From: Verrucomicrobiales bacterium
GTDB taxonomy: Bacteria > Verrucomicrobiota > Verrucomicrobiia > Limisphaerales > UBA1100
Assembly (NCBI GenBank): GCA_005809105.1
Contig: SYLI01000008.1
Location: 1 to 39,709, forward strand
DNA: 39,709 bases
Direction of reading: 5' to 3'
Shown here: positions 30,257-38,459 of the stretch, in pieces
Numbering within the stretch: position 1 is the stretch's first letter
Layout: the number at the start of each line of letters is the position of its first letter
Notes under the pieces: generated by a model
What the model was told of the DNA's origin: nothing
What the model saw: the letters and a program-made list of their open reading frames with translations, nothing else
The model's database searches: none
Made by a program: the position numbers and the translations under genes

Positions 30257-31114
30257 ATGAGGAGGTTCTGGGGCGCTCTCGCCGCCCTGTGGTTGATTGG
30301 GTCAGGCGTCTTGTTCGCTGCGGCAAAGCCCGGCGAATCCTTCATCCTTGTCTACCAACTCATCGAGCAGGGGGACAAGCTGGACGGCACGCAGCCCGTG
30401 GCGGCGCTTGAAAAGTACCTGCAGGCACAGGCGGCACTGAAAGCCTTGCAGAAGGAATTTCCAAACTGGAACAACGACGTCGTCGAATCGCGCCTGCAAT
30501 ATCTTCAGCGCAAGATTCCACCGTTGATGTCGCACCTCAAAATTCCCCAGCCGCCCGAGGGCGCGCCTGCGCCCGCCGAGGCCAGCCCGGCGATGGTGGC
30601 CGAGCTCAACGGGCGCATCGACCGGCTTCGGGCCGAGAACGAGCAATTGGTGGCCGTCATGGAGCGGCAGGAGAACGAATGGCGCGAGAAGCTCAAGGAG
30701 GCCCTCGCCGCCCGCCCCCGTGCGCTGGAGCCGGGCGAGCTGGCGCGCGTCGAGGAGCAGAACCAGGCGCTGCGCGGCAAGATTGTGTATCTGGAGTCGC
30801 AATTCAAGCGGGGCACGGAAGGGACCGAGGGCGTTCGTGCGTCGCTCGTCGAGGCGCAGCGCGAGGCCGAATCCTTGCGCAAACAATTGGCCGACCTCAG
30901 CGAAGAGGGGCCGATGCGCAAGTTGCGCGATGAAAACATCCTGCTGCGCAAACGCATCGTGGAGATGAACCGCTCGTTGATCTCGGGTGGGGGGGCGCCG
31001 GCGTTGCAGGCGCAGCTCGAGGCCGTGCAGCGCATGCTCGATGAAGAGCGGCGGCAGGCGCAGCGGCTCAAGGCCGAGAACGACAAGCTGCGCGAACTGG
31101 TGCAGAAGCCCTGA
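30257..31114 (+). CDS. Secreted coiled-coil protein of unknown function
   Basis: This encodes 285 residues. A signal peptide (MRRFWGALAALWLIGSGVLFAAA) is followed by a TPR-like helical segment (ILVYQLIEQGDKLDGTQPVA, then LEKYLQAQAALKALQKEFPN), a Pro-rich linker (IPQPPEGAPAPAEASPA) and a coiled coil from about residue 115 to the end (LNGRIDRLRAENEQLVAVME; QNQALRGKIVYLESQFKRG; AEKDKL-like heptads). The ATG at 30257 was chosen because the signal peptide starts there; the frame is open to 30023 without similarity. It is 12 bases upstream of rsmD and probably co-transcribed. Similar TPR plus coiled-coil lipid-anchored or periplasmic proteins occur in this phylum, but no function was recognised. 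Confidence 0.75.
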   Translation: MRRFWGALAALWLIGSGVLFAAAKPGESFILVYQLIEQGDKLDGTQPVAALEKYLQAQAALKALQKEFPNWNNDVVESRLQYLQRKIPPLMSHLKIPQPPEGAPAPAEASPAMVAELNGRIDRLRAENEQLVAVMERQENEWREKLKEALAARPRALEPGELARVEEQNQALRGKIVYLESQFKRGTEGTEGVRASLVEAQREAESLRKQLADLSEEGPMRKLRDENILLRKRIVEMNRSLISGGGAPALQAQLEAVQRMLDEERRQAQRLKAENDKLRELVQKP

Positions 31115-31126
31115 AGGGCGTGGCGC

Positions 31127-31690
31127 ATGCGCATCACCGGCGGCCAGTGGAGGAGCAGGCCCATTGCCGTGCCGCCGGGACTGGAAGTAAGGCCGATGCC
31201 CGAAAAGGTGCGCCAGGCGTTATTTAACAGTCTGGGCTCCTGGGTCGCCGACCAGCGTGTGCTGGAGCTCTTCGCGGGGACGGGCTGTCTTAGCCTGGAA
31301 TGTCTGAGCCGCGGCGCGGCATCGGCCGTGTGCGTGGAACTAAGCGCGCGCCACGCGAAATTTCTGGAGCGCAATGCGGCCGCCCTGGGCGCGCATGTGG
31401 AGTTGCATGTGCAGGACGCGCTGGCGGCTATCGAAGCCATGGCGCGCGCGAGCCGATCCTTCGACTTCATCGTGGCCGATCCGCCTTATGGCGAGAAAAA
31501 CATTGGCCGCCGGTCCCGTTCATGGGCCCAGCAATTGCTCGACGCGCCAGCCCTTCCCTCGTTGCTCGTGTCGGGCGGGCGGCTGATGCTGGGCCACGCC
31601 AAGCGCGATCAAGTCGAAGTGCCCGGCCCGTGGCGCGAAGTCAAAGTTCTCAAACACGGCGACACGTGGCTGCGACTGCTGGGCCTGTGA
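31127..31690 (+). CDS. rsmD: 16S rRNA (guanine(966)-N(2))-methyltransferase RsmD
   Basis: This encodes 187 residues, the usual size. It methylates G966 of 16S rRNA during 30S assembly, using S-adenosylmethionine. Visible are the N-terminal MRITGG, RPMPEKVRQALFNSL (conserved R..T..VREALFN block), SAM-binding LELFAGTG (46-53), VELSARHAKFLERNA and the catalytic DPPY (118-121). The ATG at 31127 opens the conserved MRI(T/I)GG start. It follows the coiled-coil gene after 12 bases and converges on the terpene-cyclase gene, leaving an 18-base gap. Confidence 0.95.
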   Translation: MRITGGQWRSRPIAVPPGLEVRPMPEKVRQALFNSLGSWVADQRVLELFAGTGCLSLECLSRGAASAVCVELSARHAKFLERNAAALGAHVELHVQDALAAIEAMARASRSFDFIVADPPYGEKNIGRRSRSWAQQLLDAPALPSLLVSGGRLMLGHAKRDQVEVPGPWREVKVLKHGDTWLRLLGL

Positions 31691-31708
31691 GCGCCCCCCT
31701 CTGATCGA

Positions 31709-33535
31709 TCACGCCTGGCGATGCACCAGACGGGTCAGTGCGGCCGTGGTGAAAATGAGCGGGTAGAGTTCTTCAAAATACCAGAGCTTGGCGAAATAGA
31801 ATCCGATGGGCGTGGGCGTGTGGAGTGCGTCGGCTTCCACCCGATCCATCAGCCAGTTCGCACCTCGAGCGATGGCGGCATCCACGGCCGGCGCGTCCGG
31901 GGATTCCCGGTCGTCAATGAGTGCCAGCGCCTCCAACGCCAGCGCCGTCTCCTCGGGCGAAGGCGTGCCGCCGGCATGACCGCCCCACCCGCCGTCGGTG
32001 GATTGCAGATGCAGCAGGCCGTTGCGCGCGGCGCGCTGCCTTAATGCTCCGCCGGGCAGTTCCAACTGCTGCGGCTCTGCCAGCGCCAGCGCAACCCGCG
32101 ATGTGCCGTAGGTCCAATTGACTTCCTGTGGATCGGATTCGCTGCCAAACCACAGCGGTTTCCAGCCATGGGCGTCGTCGGTATCCGCCAGATAACGCGC
32201 GGCGGCCGTCAGCGCCGCATCCATGCGCCGTTGCTTTTCCGGAAACTGCGGCCGCCACGCCAGCCATGCGCGGATAGCGTGCGCTGTCAGATCGGGGCTG
32301 CTCCGGTCAAAGGGCAGATTGGTCCAGCCTCTGCAAAAAGTGGGGATGCCGCCGTCGCGGTTCTGCAGGTTGAGCAGCCAATCGATTCCAGCGCCAGCGG
32401 CATCGCGTGAGAGGGCGTCGACGCCCAGTCGATGTAGGGCCAGCAACGCGCCCGCCGTGTCATCGGCATCGGGCACGCCGCCGGCAAGCGGCGTCCACGC
32501 CCAGCCTCCCGGAGGAGCCTGCGTGTAGGGATGCACGGCGCGGTATTGCTGGGAGAGCAGCCAGTCGCGCAACGTCGCGCGCTCGTTTGCGCCGAGGCTC
32601 GTCAGGGCGGCGTCTCCCAGCGCGTTGATGGACAAGGTCGTGAGCCACGTCGCCAGATTGGTGTCGATGGGCCAGCTGCCATCGCTGCGCACCGATTGCG
32701 CGAGAAACCGCGCGCCCAATTGCGCCACCGGATGGCGCGCATGGCCGCTGCCCGCCAGACTCATAATGACAAACGCAGTCAGCGGTGTTGCCTCCAGAAA
32801 ACCGCCGTTGGGCGGTTGGATGCCGGAAAGCACCGAGAGCGTTCGCGGACGGGCTGCGGTGCGAAGCAGGCGCAGCAGTGGATTGCGCGAGGGCCGGTGG
32901 TGATGGGCTGCCTGACCGATGGCGATGAGCGCGGGCAGGGCATAGCTCACCACGGGCAGGCGCAGCGTGGCGAACCACGACTGGGGCAACGCCGCCAGTT
33001 CAAAGGGAAGCGCGCGAACGTGTCGCCAAGCGTCGGTTCCATCGCCCAAGCACCCCGCCAGTGCGCAGTGCGTCAGGATGGGGACTGAGAATGTCCGATC
33101 CTTGCCGTATCGCTCCAGTATGGCTTGGGCGAGCGCATCGGGTGCGAGGCTTCCCGCAGCGCGGATGAGCCATTGTTCAGCTCGCGCCACCACCGGGCGG
33201 TACGGCTCCGAGTGACCGCAGAGCGCCCGCAGCGTGGCCCAGCAAAGGGTGGTGGTGGAGATGTTGGATCGGCTCCGGACGGTGTCGCCCCATCCGCCAT
33301 CGGCATGGATGTGGTCGGCAAGCCAGCGAAGGCCCCCCTCAATGAGGGGCGCGTGTGAGCCGCCACCTTCGCGTTGCACGAGGTGCAGCGCGAGCGTTGC
33401 CGTGGCGGTGGAGAGGGCGCTGCTGGAGAGTTGGCCGGTCCAATGGCCCTGGGGATTTCGCGCCGCCAGCAGGGATGTGCGCGCTGCATCGAGCGCAGAG
33501 CGCAGCCTTTTGGAATCGGTACGGACAGGATTCAC
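31709..33535 (-). CDS. Squalene-hopene cyclase family protein (class II triterpene cyclase)
   Basis: This encodes 608 residues of an alpha/alpha-barrel cyclase. The catalytic acid motif is DADD (356-359, in GGVPDADDTAGALLAL), the class II DxDD that protonates squalene. Several QW-like repeats occur (LADHIHADGGWGDT; LAQSVRSDGSWPID; LLNLQNRDGGIPTF; HLQSTDGGWGGHAG). The family makes hopene or related polycycles from squalene in the membrane. The motif context GGWAWTPLAGGVPDADD differs from the classical YPDVDDT type, so the product is uncertain. It starts with GTG at 33535, overlapping the tadA stop by four bases (GTGA), so translation is coupled. The partner squalene synthase gene is at 25180-26175. 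No other hpn genes are present in the window. Confidence 0.8.
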   Translation of the reverse strand: MNPVRTDSKRLRSALDAARTSLLAARNPQGHWTGQLSSSALSTATATLALHLVQREGGGSHAPLIEGGLRWLADHIHADGGWGDTVRSRSNISTTTLCWATLRALCGHSEPYRPVVARAEQWLIRAAGSLAPDALAQAILERYGKDRTFSVPILTHCALAGCLGDGTDAWRHVRALPFELAALPQSWFATLRLPVVSYALPALIAIGQAAHHHRPSRNPLLRLLRTAARPRTLSVLSGIQPPNGGFLEATPLTAFVIMSLAGSGHARHPVAQLGARFLAQSVRSDGSWPIDTNLATWLTTLSINALGDAALTSLGANERATLRDWLLSQQYRAVHPYTQAPPGGWAWTPLAGGVPDADDTAGALLALHRLGVDALSRDAAGAGIDWLLNLQNRDGGIPTFCRGWTNLPFDRSSPDLTAHAIRAWLAWRPQFPEKQRRMDAALTAAARYLADTDDAHGWKPLWFGSESDPQEVNWTYGTSRVALALAEPQQLELPGGALRQRAARNGLLHLQSTDGGWGGHAGGTPSPEETALALEALALIDDRESPDAPAVDAAIARGANWLMDRVEADALHTPTPIGFYFAKLWYFEELYPLIFTTAALTRLVHRQA

Positions 33536-34026
33536 GGCGTGCCGGCCGTCCCGGCGCGTTTCTCCTGGAAAAAACTGCGCAGCAACGCGCGGCACTCGGC
33601 TTCGGCCACGCCGGCGGTGATGTCGCAGCGGTGATTGAGCGTGGGAAACTGCAGCAGGTTTAACGCGCTGCCGGCCGCGCCGCCCTTGGGGTCGGCCGCG
33701 CCGAAGACCACCCGCGCCACCCGGCAATGCACGATGGCCCCGGCGCACATGGGGCAGGGCTCCTTGGTGACAAAGAGCGTGCAGCCTTCCAGGCGCCAGT
33801 CTCCCAAGGCGTTCTCAGCGGCCGTCAAGGCCAGCATCTCCGCGTGCGCCGTGGCATCCTTCAGCGTCTCCACCTGATTATGGGCGCTGGCCACCACGCG
33901 GCCCTCGCGGACGATGACGGCGCCCACGGGCACCTCGTCGGCCTCATAGGCGCGCGCCGCCTGCCGGAGCGCCTGCGCCATGAAGTGCGCGTCGCTTGAA
34001 AGGTCAATGGACACAGGATCCGTCAT
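33532..34026 (-). CDS. tadA: tRNA-specific adenosine deaminase TadA
   Basis: This encodes 164 residues. It deaminates A34 to inosine in tRNA-Arg(ACG). Catalytic features are HAE (His61, Glu63) and PCPMC (Cys91 and Cys94 as zinc ligands), with the following block CRVARVVFGAADPKGGAAGS typical of bacterial TadA rather than other cytidine-deaminase-fold enzymes. The ATG at 34026 overlaps the end of the Nudix gene by 23 bases; the track of open frame further upstream has no similarity. It is followed by the triterpene cyclase with a GTGA overlap, so both may be made from one transcript. Confidence 0.92.
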   Translation of the reverse strand: MTDPVSIDLSSDAHFMAQALRQAARAYEADEVPVGAVIVREGRVVASAHNQVETLKDATAHAEMLALTAAENALGDWRLEGCTLFVTKEPCPMCAGAIVHCRVARVVFGAADPKGGAAGSALNLLQFPTLNHRCDITAGVAEAECRALLRSFFQEKRAGTAGTP

Positions 34027-34534
34027 GGCGTGATTCTTCCAGTGTCCACTGCTGGGAGCCATCCTCGAGGCACTCGCAGCGCGCCGCGAAGTAGCCGCCC
34101 CGATGAGACCAGAAGAGCGGCCAGATGTGCTCGCGGTCGGACGAAGGCGTGGGCAGCGCGTCCAGTTCGTCCTTCGTGGCGAAATGAAACGCGCCTTCTT
34201 CGTGCGGCGGCGGCAGCGACTTGAGCCGCGGGCGAACTTCAAACAGGAACATCAGCCAGTGGGCCTGCCCCTCGTAGGCCCTCTCGCTGACGATACCGGC
34301 AAGGCGGCAGTCGTCTGGTGAGAGGCGCAGGCCCAATTCTTCCCCGGCCTCGCGGCAGGCGCAGGCGTGCGGCGATTCACCCTCGTGCGTCTTGAGTTTG
34401 CCGCCGGGCGGGCTGAAGAGGCCGCGATTGGGTTCCCTGCTGCGCCGCATCAGCAGCACCCGGTCCGTCTCGTCAAAACAATAGAGCAACGTGGCGATGT
34501 GATGGGGCAATCCCACTGCGGGCCAGTCAAACAA
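34004..34534 (-). CDS. Nudix hydrolase (8-oxo-dGTP diphosphatase-like)
   Basis: This encodes 176 residues. The Nudix box is GGKLKTHEGESPHACACREAGEELGL-type (key residues GG, E, REAGEE; about 44-68). It contains the conserved RE..EE core, but two extra residues lie between the GG and the first Glu compared with the GX5EX7REUXEEXGU pattern; this variant exists in some members. Substrate is unknown; the family hydrolyses nucleoside diphosphates linked to other moieties. The start is TTG at 34534 (no ATG before the domain); a GTG at 34516 is a possible alternative. It overlaps tadA by 23 bases, so the two are probably co-transcribed. Confidence 0.85.
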   Translation of the reverse strand: MFDWPAVGLPHHIATLLYCFDETDRVLLMRRSREPNRGLFSPPGGKLKTHEGESPHACACREAGEELGLRLSPDDCRLAGIVSERAYEGQAHWLMFLFEVRPRLKSLPPPHEEGAFHFATKDELDALPTPSSDREHIWPLFWSHRGGYFAARCECLEDGSQQWTLEESRHDGSCVH

Positions 34535-34576
34535 CCCGCCCCGCGCAGTTCGAGAAAAATCGCGCGCGGGCGCGCC

Positions 34577-34996
34577 TCATGCGCCGGGCGACAAAAGCGC
34601 GCGGCGTTCCTGCAACACGCCCAATGCCATGCAGAGGATGTTGACGAGCAGACACGCCACCAACATCAGCACCAGCCACGCCAGCAAAGGCGCGGGCCCA
34701 AAGGGCAGTCTGCGAAGGGAGAGGACGGCGCCAGCCAGCAGGGCGGCCGAAGAAACGGCGCCGCACACCACCCATCGCGAGGAGGCGAGGTGCGATGCCA
34801 CGACGGTCACCACCACCAGAGTCACACACGTTAACAGGGCGACGCCGACCATCAGCCAGGCAAGCGCAGCGTGTTCACGAGTGAGTTGCAATTCGGCAAT
34901 CCTGCGAGGTGCCATCAGCAGCAGGACGATGGCGAGAGTCACTGGCAGAGCCAGTGCAGCAATGAGCCTTGCCTTGATTTCTTCGTGTGAGCGCAT
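34577..34996 (-). CDS. Small integral membrane protein, four predicted helices
   Basis: This encodes 139 residues with four hydrophobic segments at about 10-30, 43-68, 74-94 and 101-124, and a short charged N-terminus (MRSHEEIKARL). No family was recognised. The ATG at 34996 fits the start of the first helix. It sits 42 bases before the Nudix gene on the same strand, after an 82-base gap from the DUF1080 gene, so it could be the first gene of the Nudix/tadA/cyclase transcript. No catalytic motif or charged intramembrane cluster is visible. Confidence 0.7.
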   Translation of the reverse strand: MRSHEEIKARLIAALALPVTLAIVLLLMAPRRIAELQLTREHAALAWLMVGVALLTCVTLVVVTVVASHLASSRWVVCGAVSSAALLAGAVLSLRRLPFGPAPLLAWLVLMLVACLLVNILCMALGVLQERRALLSPGA

Positions 34997-35078
34997 GTTT
35001 GAGGAGGGTGGTTGCAGCAGACGCAGAAGAGGAGGTGATGGCTCGCTGGCCTGCGCCCCCAGTGGCGAGGGGAGGAGC

Positions 35079-35771
35079 CTATTTCAGCGGCAGGAGCTTG
35101 ATATTCTTAAACCAGCAATCCCGGCCGTGGTCCTGCAATCCAATGTGGCCTTTGCGCGGGTGGCTTTTGTAGGCGACATCGAATTTGTGCGCCGTGCCGT
35201 CAGCGCGCTTGTTCTTCTCGGGCCAGTCGTCGAGATTCATTTGGGCGACGGCTTCGCCGTTAAGTTCCACCGTGAGTTGGCTGCCGCTACTGGTGATGAG
35301 GGCGTGGTTCCATTCGCCGGCCGGCTTCATGGCATTTCTGGCGGGCTTGACGAGGTCGTAAAACGCGCCGGAGTCGTGGAAGCCCGCGGTCTTCGTGTCA
35401 TCAATGGCAACCTCGATGCCATTAAAACCCACGTCGCGCCCGGGCCGCGGCGTAAGCGGAAACGTGCGGATGAAAATCCCGCTGTTGCACTTGGGGCTGA
35501 GCTTGAAATCAAGCGCGAGCTTGTAGTTGCCCCAAGGTTTTTCGGAGGTGAGCATGTAATTGCAGGGATGCGGATTGAGGCTGCCGTCCTGAACGTGTGA
35601 GTTGGGCAGCGGCTTGCCTTGGATGCTCATCCAGCCCTGCGTCGTGGCACCATCAAAGAGCAGCAGCCAGCCGTCCTTCTTTTCCTGCGAGGTGAGTGTG
35701 TTGTCGGCCGCGGGCAACCGGGCCGCCGCAAAACAGACCAGCAACGCGACAATCAGCAGACCATGTCTCAT
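35079..35771 (-). CDS. Secreted DUF1080 protein (3-keto-disaccharide hydrolase-like)
   Basis: This encodes 230 residues. A signal peptide (MRHGLLIVALLVCFAAARLPAADN) precedes a concanavalin-like beta-sandwich: GWLLLFDGATTQGWMS, YKLALDFKLSPKCNSGIFIR, FNGIEVAIDD and HIGLQDHGRDCWFKNIKLLP. These are family hallmarks. Recent work on this family describes cleavage of 3-keto-glycosides made by Gfo/Idh/MocA enzymes, in the periplasm. The ATG at 35771 overlaps the stop of the upstream Gfo/Idh/MocA gene by four bases (ATGA), so the two are translationally coupled and probably act in sequence. Substrate not known. Longer open reading upstream is a shadow of that gene. Confidence 0.88.
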   Translation of the reverse strand: MRHGLLIVALLVCFAAARLPAADNTLTSQEKKDGWLLLFDGATTQGWMSIQGKPLPNSHVQDGSLNPHPCNYMLTSEKPWGNYKLALDFKLSPKCNSGIFIRTFPLTPRPGRDVGFNGIEVAIDDTKTAGFHDSGAFYDLVKPARNAMKPAGEWNHALITSSGSQLTVELNGEAVAQMNLDDWPEKNKRADGTAHKFDVAYKSHPRKGHIGLQDHGRDCWFKNIKLLPLK

Positions 35772-37132
35772 AGCGTCCAGCCCTTTCGATATTCGGTGTG
35801 AAGGTATTGATTGAGTTCCGGCGCATTCTTCACTTTGAAATCCACACTGTCCCACTCCAGCCGCTTGCCCGGCGCACGCAGTGCCAGCACACCGAGCAAC
35901 GCCGTTTCGGTCATGGGGCCGGCATAGTCGAAATTGTCCACGGGCGCCTTGCCGCCTTTGCAGGCTTGGTACCATTCCTCGTAATGACCGGGCGACCGGG
36001 CCATGGTTTGGGGCACGGTTTTCGCCTGCACCACCAACGAACCCGGCAAGAGCTGCGGCATGCCGCCATGCGAGCCGTGGTACATCTTCCCCTTGCTGCC
36101 GATGTACAACACCCCATTGCCGGGTAGCCGCTCATGGGCGGGCATCTCGGAGGGGGCCGGCGGCATCAGCCCACCGTCGTACCAAATCATCGTGACGGGC
36201 GGCCGCTTGCCCCGCGCTGGAAAACGGTAGGTGATCATCGCGCCGATGGGGTAGGTCTCGAAATTGATTTTGCCACCGCCCAACTGGGTGCCGTCAATCG
36301 TGCTGCTTGCTTCAATGGAAGTGGGCGCGCCCAGATCCAGCGCCCACACCGGGTGGTCGATGATGTGGCAGCCCATGTCGCCAATGGCGCCCGTGCCGAA
36401 ATCCCACCAGCCGCGCCAGCCCACCGGCGCGTACGCCGGGTGATACGGCCGCGCGGGAATCGGCCCCAGCCACAAATCCCAATCCAATGTCGCGGGCACA
36501 GGCGGCGTGTCCGTCGGCCGGCCAATGCCCTGCTTCCACAATTGGCCGGCGCGGTCTGACCACGTGTGAACCTCGCGCACCTTGCCGATGACACCGGCCT
36601 GAATCCACTCGTTCGTGAGCCTTGACCCCTCGCTGGCGTGGCCTTGATTGCCCATCGAGGTGACCACCTTGGCCGCGCGCGCCGCATTGGTGAGCTCGCG
36701 ACACTCGTGCAGCGTGTGCGTCAGGGGCTTTTGCACGTACACATGCTTGCCCGCCCGGACCGCCGCCATGGCCGCCACGGCGTGGATGTGATCGGGCGTG
36801 CCGACCGTCACCGCGTCGATGTGTCGCGCCTCCTTGTCGAGCATCGTGCGGAAATCCTTGTAGCGCCGCGCCGTCGGATGTGCCTTGAACGTGCCCGCCG
36901 CGCGCGCCTCGTCCACATCGCAGAGCGCGACAAAGTGGGCGCCCAACGAGGTGAGTTTGGCGATGTCACCACCGCCCATCCCGCCGCACCCGATCCCTGC
37001 GATTTGCACACGTTCGCTGGGCGGTGCCTGTCCCGAGCGGGCGATCACATGCCGTGGCAACAGTGTGAATCCAAATGCGGCTGCTGCGCTCTTGGATAGA
37101 AAACTCCGCCGGGAAGCCCTCTGCAGTTTCAT
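35768..37132 (-). CDS. Tat-exported Gfo/Idh/MocA family oxidoreductase
   Basis: This encodes 454 residues. A twin-arginine-type signal (ASRRSFLSKSAAAAFGFTLL) suggests export. The Rossmann GIGCGGMG (46-53) binds NAD(P); the second-domain motif is HVYVQKPLTHT (Lys135-Pro136, where most relatives have EKP), followed by family blocks such as WDLWLGPIPARPYHPAYAPV and GAIGDMGCHIIDHP (with His as catalytic candidate). It belongs to the Verrucomicrobial/Planctomycete group of exported dehydrogenases, whose characterised members oxidise glycosides at C3. It overlaps the DUF1080 gene (ATGA), giving a likely oxidise-then-cleave pair. The cofactor could be tightly bound, since export excludes free NAD. 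It has its own promoter candidate 12 bases from the ATG. Confidence 0.9.
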   Translation of the reverse strand: MKLQRASRRSFLSKSAAAAFGFTLLPRHVIARSGQAPPSERVQIAGIGCGGMGGGDIAKLTSLGAHFVALCDVDEARAAGTFKAHPTARRYKDFRTMLDKEARHIDAVTVGTPDHIHAVAAMAAVRAGKHVYVQKPLTHTLHECRELTNAARAAKVVTSMGNQGHASEGSRLTNEWIQAGVIGKVREVHTWSDRAGQLWKQGIGRPTDTPPVPATLDWDLWLGPIPARPYHPAYAPVGWRGWWDFGTGAIGDMGCHIIDHPVWALDLGAPTSIEASSTIDGTQLGGGKINFETYPIGAMITYRFPARGKRPPVTMIWYDGGLMPPAPSEMPAHERLPGNGVLYIGSKGKMYHGSHGGMPQLLPGSLVVQAKTVPQTMARSPGHYEEWYQACKGGKAPVDNFDYAGPMTETALLGVLALRAPGKRLEWDSVDFKVKNAPELNQYLHTEYRKGWTL

Positions 37133-37144
37133 GGTATGATGAAG

Positions 37145-37173
37145 AACCTATCCCGCCTGCGGGCACCCGTAAA
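37145..37173 (-). promoter_or_regulatory. Candidate promoter for the Gfo/Idh/MocA-DUF1080 pair
   Basis: On the minus strand, TTTACG (37173-37168), a 17-base spacer and TAGGTT (37150-37145). The -10 ends 12 bases before the ATG at 37132, with no Shine-Dalgarno between. Confidence 0.5.
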
Positions 37174-37251
37174 GCCTGCGGTTATCCAGAGAGACAACCG
37201 GCCAAAAATCCATGACGCGTCTCCGGCCTTCTGCGAATTCCTCCCTCGCGA

Positions 37252-38367
37252 TTAGATCTCGGCCGCGATGGCGTCGCCCATCCCATTTGTGCCCGTCCGT
37301 TGCGCGGCAGTGTCCAGAGCGGAAAAGATGTCGCCCGTTCGCAGGCCCTGTGCAATCACGCGGGCCACGGCCGTTTCGATGGCCGTGGCTGCGGTGTCCG
37401 ACCTGAAGGTGTGGCGCAGCATCAGTGCGCAGGAAAGAATCTGCGCGATGGGATTGGCCAGGTCTTTCCCGGCGATGTCGGGTGCGGTGCCGCCGGCCGG
37501 CTCGTAAAACCCGAAGGTGCGCGCGCCCGTGGTGGCGCCAAGACTTGCGCTCGGAAGCATGCCCAGCGAACCGGCCAGTGCGGCCGCCTCGTCGCTCAGG
37601 ATGTCACCAAACAGGTTTTCGCAAAGGATCACGTCAAACTGCGTGGGCCGCAGCATCAGTTGCATCGCGCCGTTGTCCACGAACATGTGCTCCAACGAGA
37701 CGCCGGGATACTGGTGGCCAATCCGCGTCACGACTTCGCGCCACAGCACCCCGTTTTCCAGCACGTTGGCCTTGTCGATGCTGCACACGCGGCTGCGGCG
37801 GAGTTTCGCGGCGCGAAAGGCAACGTGCGCGATGCGCTCAATTTCCGGCGTGGTGTAAACCATGGTGTCGATGGCGCGCTGCGTGCCATCGGCGAGTGTC
37901 TCCGTCAATTTGGGCTGGCCAAAGTAAAGGCCGCCGGTGAGTTCGCGCACCACGAGCACGTCGATGCCGGCCCCCTGGCGGTCCTTCGCCAGCGGGCAGG
38001 CATGGGCCAGCTCGGCATACAGCCGCACGGGGCGCAGATTGGCAAAGAGCCCAAATTCGCGTCGCAGGCGCAACAACGCGGCGCGTTCGGGCCTCTGGTC
38101 TTTGGGAATGGTGGCGTCGCGGGCCGGAAGTCCGACGGAGCCAAAGAGGATGCAGTCGCTTCGTTTGCAGAGCGCGAGAGTGGCTTCGGGCAGCGCGCTG
38201 CCGGCCGCGTCAATGCCGGCCCAGCCCACGGGAGCCTCGGAGATATCGAGTTTAAGCGCGTACTTTGATTCCACCACGCGCAGCACCTTGAGAGCCTCGC
38301 GCATCACTTCGGGGCCGATGCCATCGCCCGCCAGCGCGGCAATCCGGAAGGGTTCGTTGCTGCTCAT
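37252..38367 (-). CDS. leuB: 3-Isopropylmalate dehydrogenase
   Basis: This encodes 371 residues, the usual length. It oxidatively decarboxylates 3-isopropylmalate to 2-oxoisocaproate in leucine synthesis, in the cytoplasm, as a dimer needing NAD and Mg or Mn. Features are GDGIGPEVMREALKVL, LRREFGLFANLRPVRLY, VVRELTGGLYFGQPK, and NLFGDILSDEAAALAGSLGML with the metal-binding Asp residues. The ATG at 38367 opens the typical N-terminus (FRIAALAGDGIGPE). No leader peptide or T-box is visible in the divergent gap; a promoter candidate lies 14 bases upstream. The DUF5069 gene is divergent. No leuC/leuD is present here, so the leucine genes are split elsewhere. Confidence 0.95.
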   Translation of the reverse strand: MSSNEPFRIAALAGDGIGPEVMREALKVLRVVESKYALKLDISEAPVGWAGIDAAGSALPEATLALCKRSDCILFGSVGLPARDATIPKDQRPERAALLRLRREFGLFANLRPVRLYAELAHACPLAKDRQGAGIDVLVVRELTGGLYFGQPKLTETLADGTQRAIDTMVYTTPEIERIAHVAFRAAKLRRSRVCSIDKANVLENGVLWREVVTRIGHQYPGVSLEHMFVDNGAMQLMLRPTQFDVILCENLFGDILSDEAAALAGSLGMLPSASLGATTGARTFGFYEPAGGTAPDIAGKDLANPIAQILSCALMLRHTFRSDTAATAIETAVARVIAQGLRTGDIFSALDTAAQRTGTNGMGDAIAAEI

Positions 38368-38381
38368 TTTTTAGGACGCGC

Positions 38382-38410
38382 AGATTAGTCCCGGCGGCCT
38401 CGCCGGTGAA
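38382..38410 (-). promoter_or_regulatory. Candidate promoter for leuB
   Basis: On the minus strand, TTCACC (38410-38405), a 17-base spacer and TAATCT (38387-38382), 14 bases from the ATG. Both hexamers match four of six consensus bases. Confidence 0.35.
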
Positions 38411-38459
38411 GAACATTTGTCCAAGAGCCTTTGGGCGAAAGCGGGGGTCGAATTGCACG

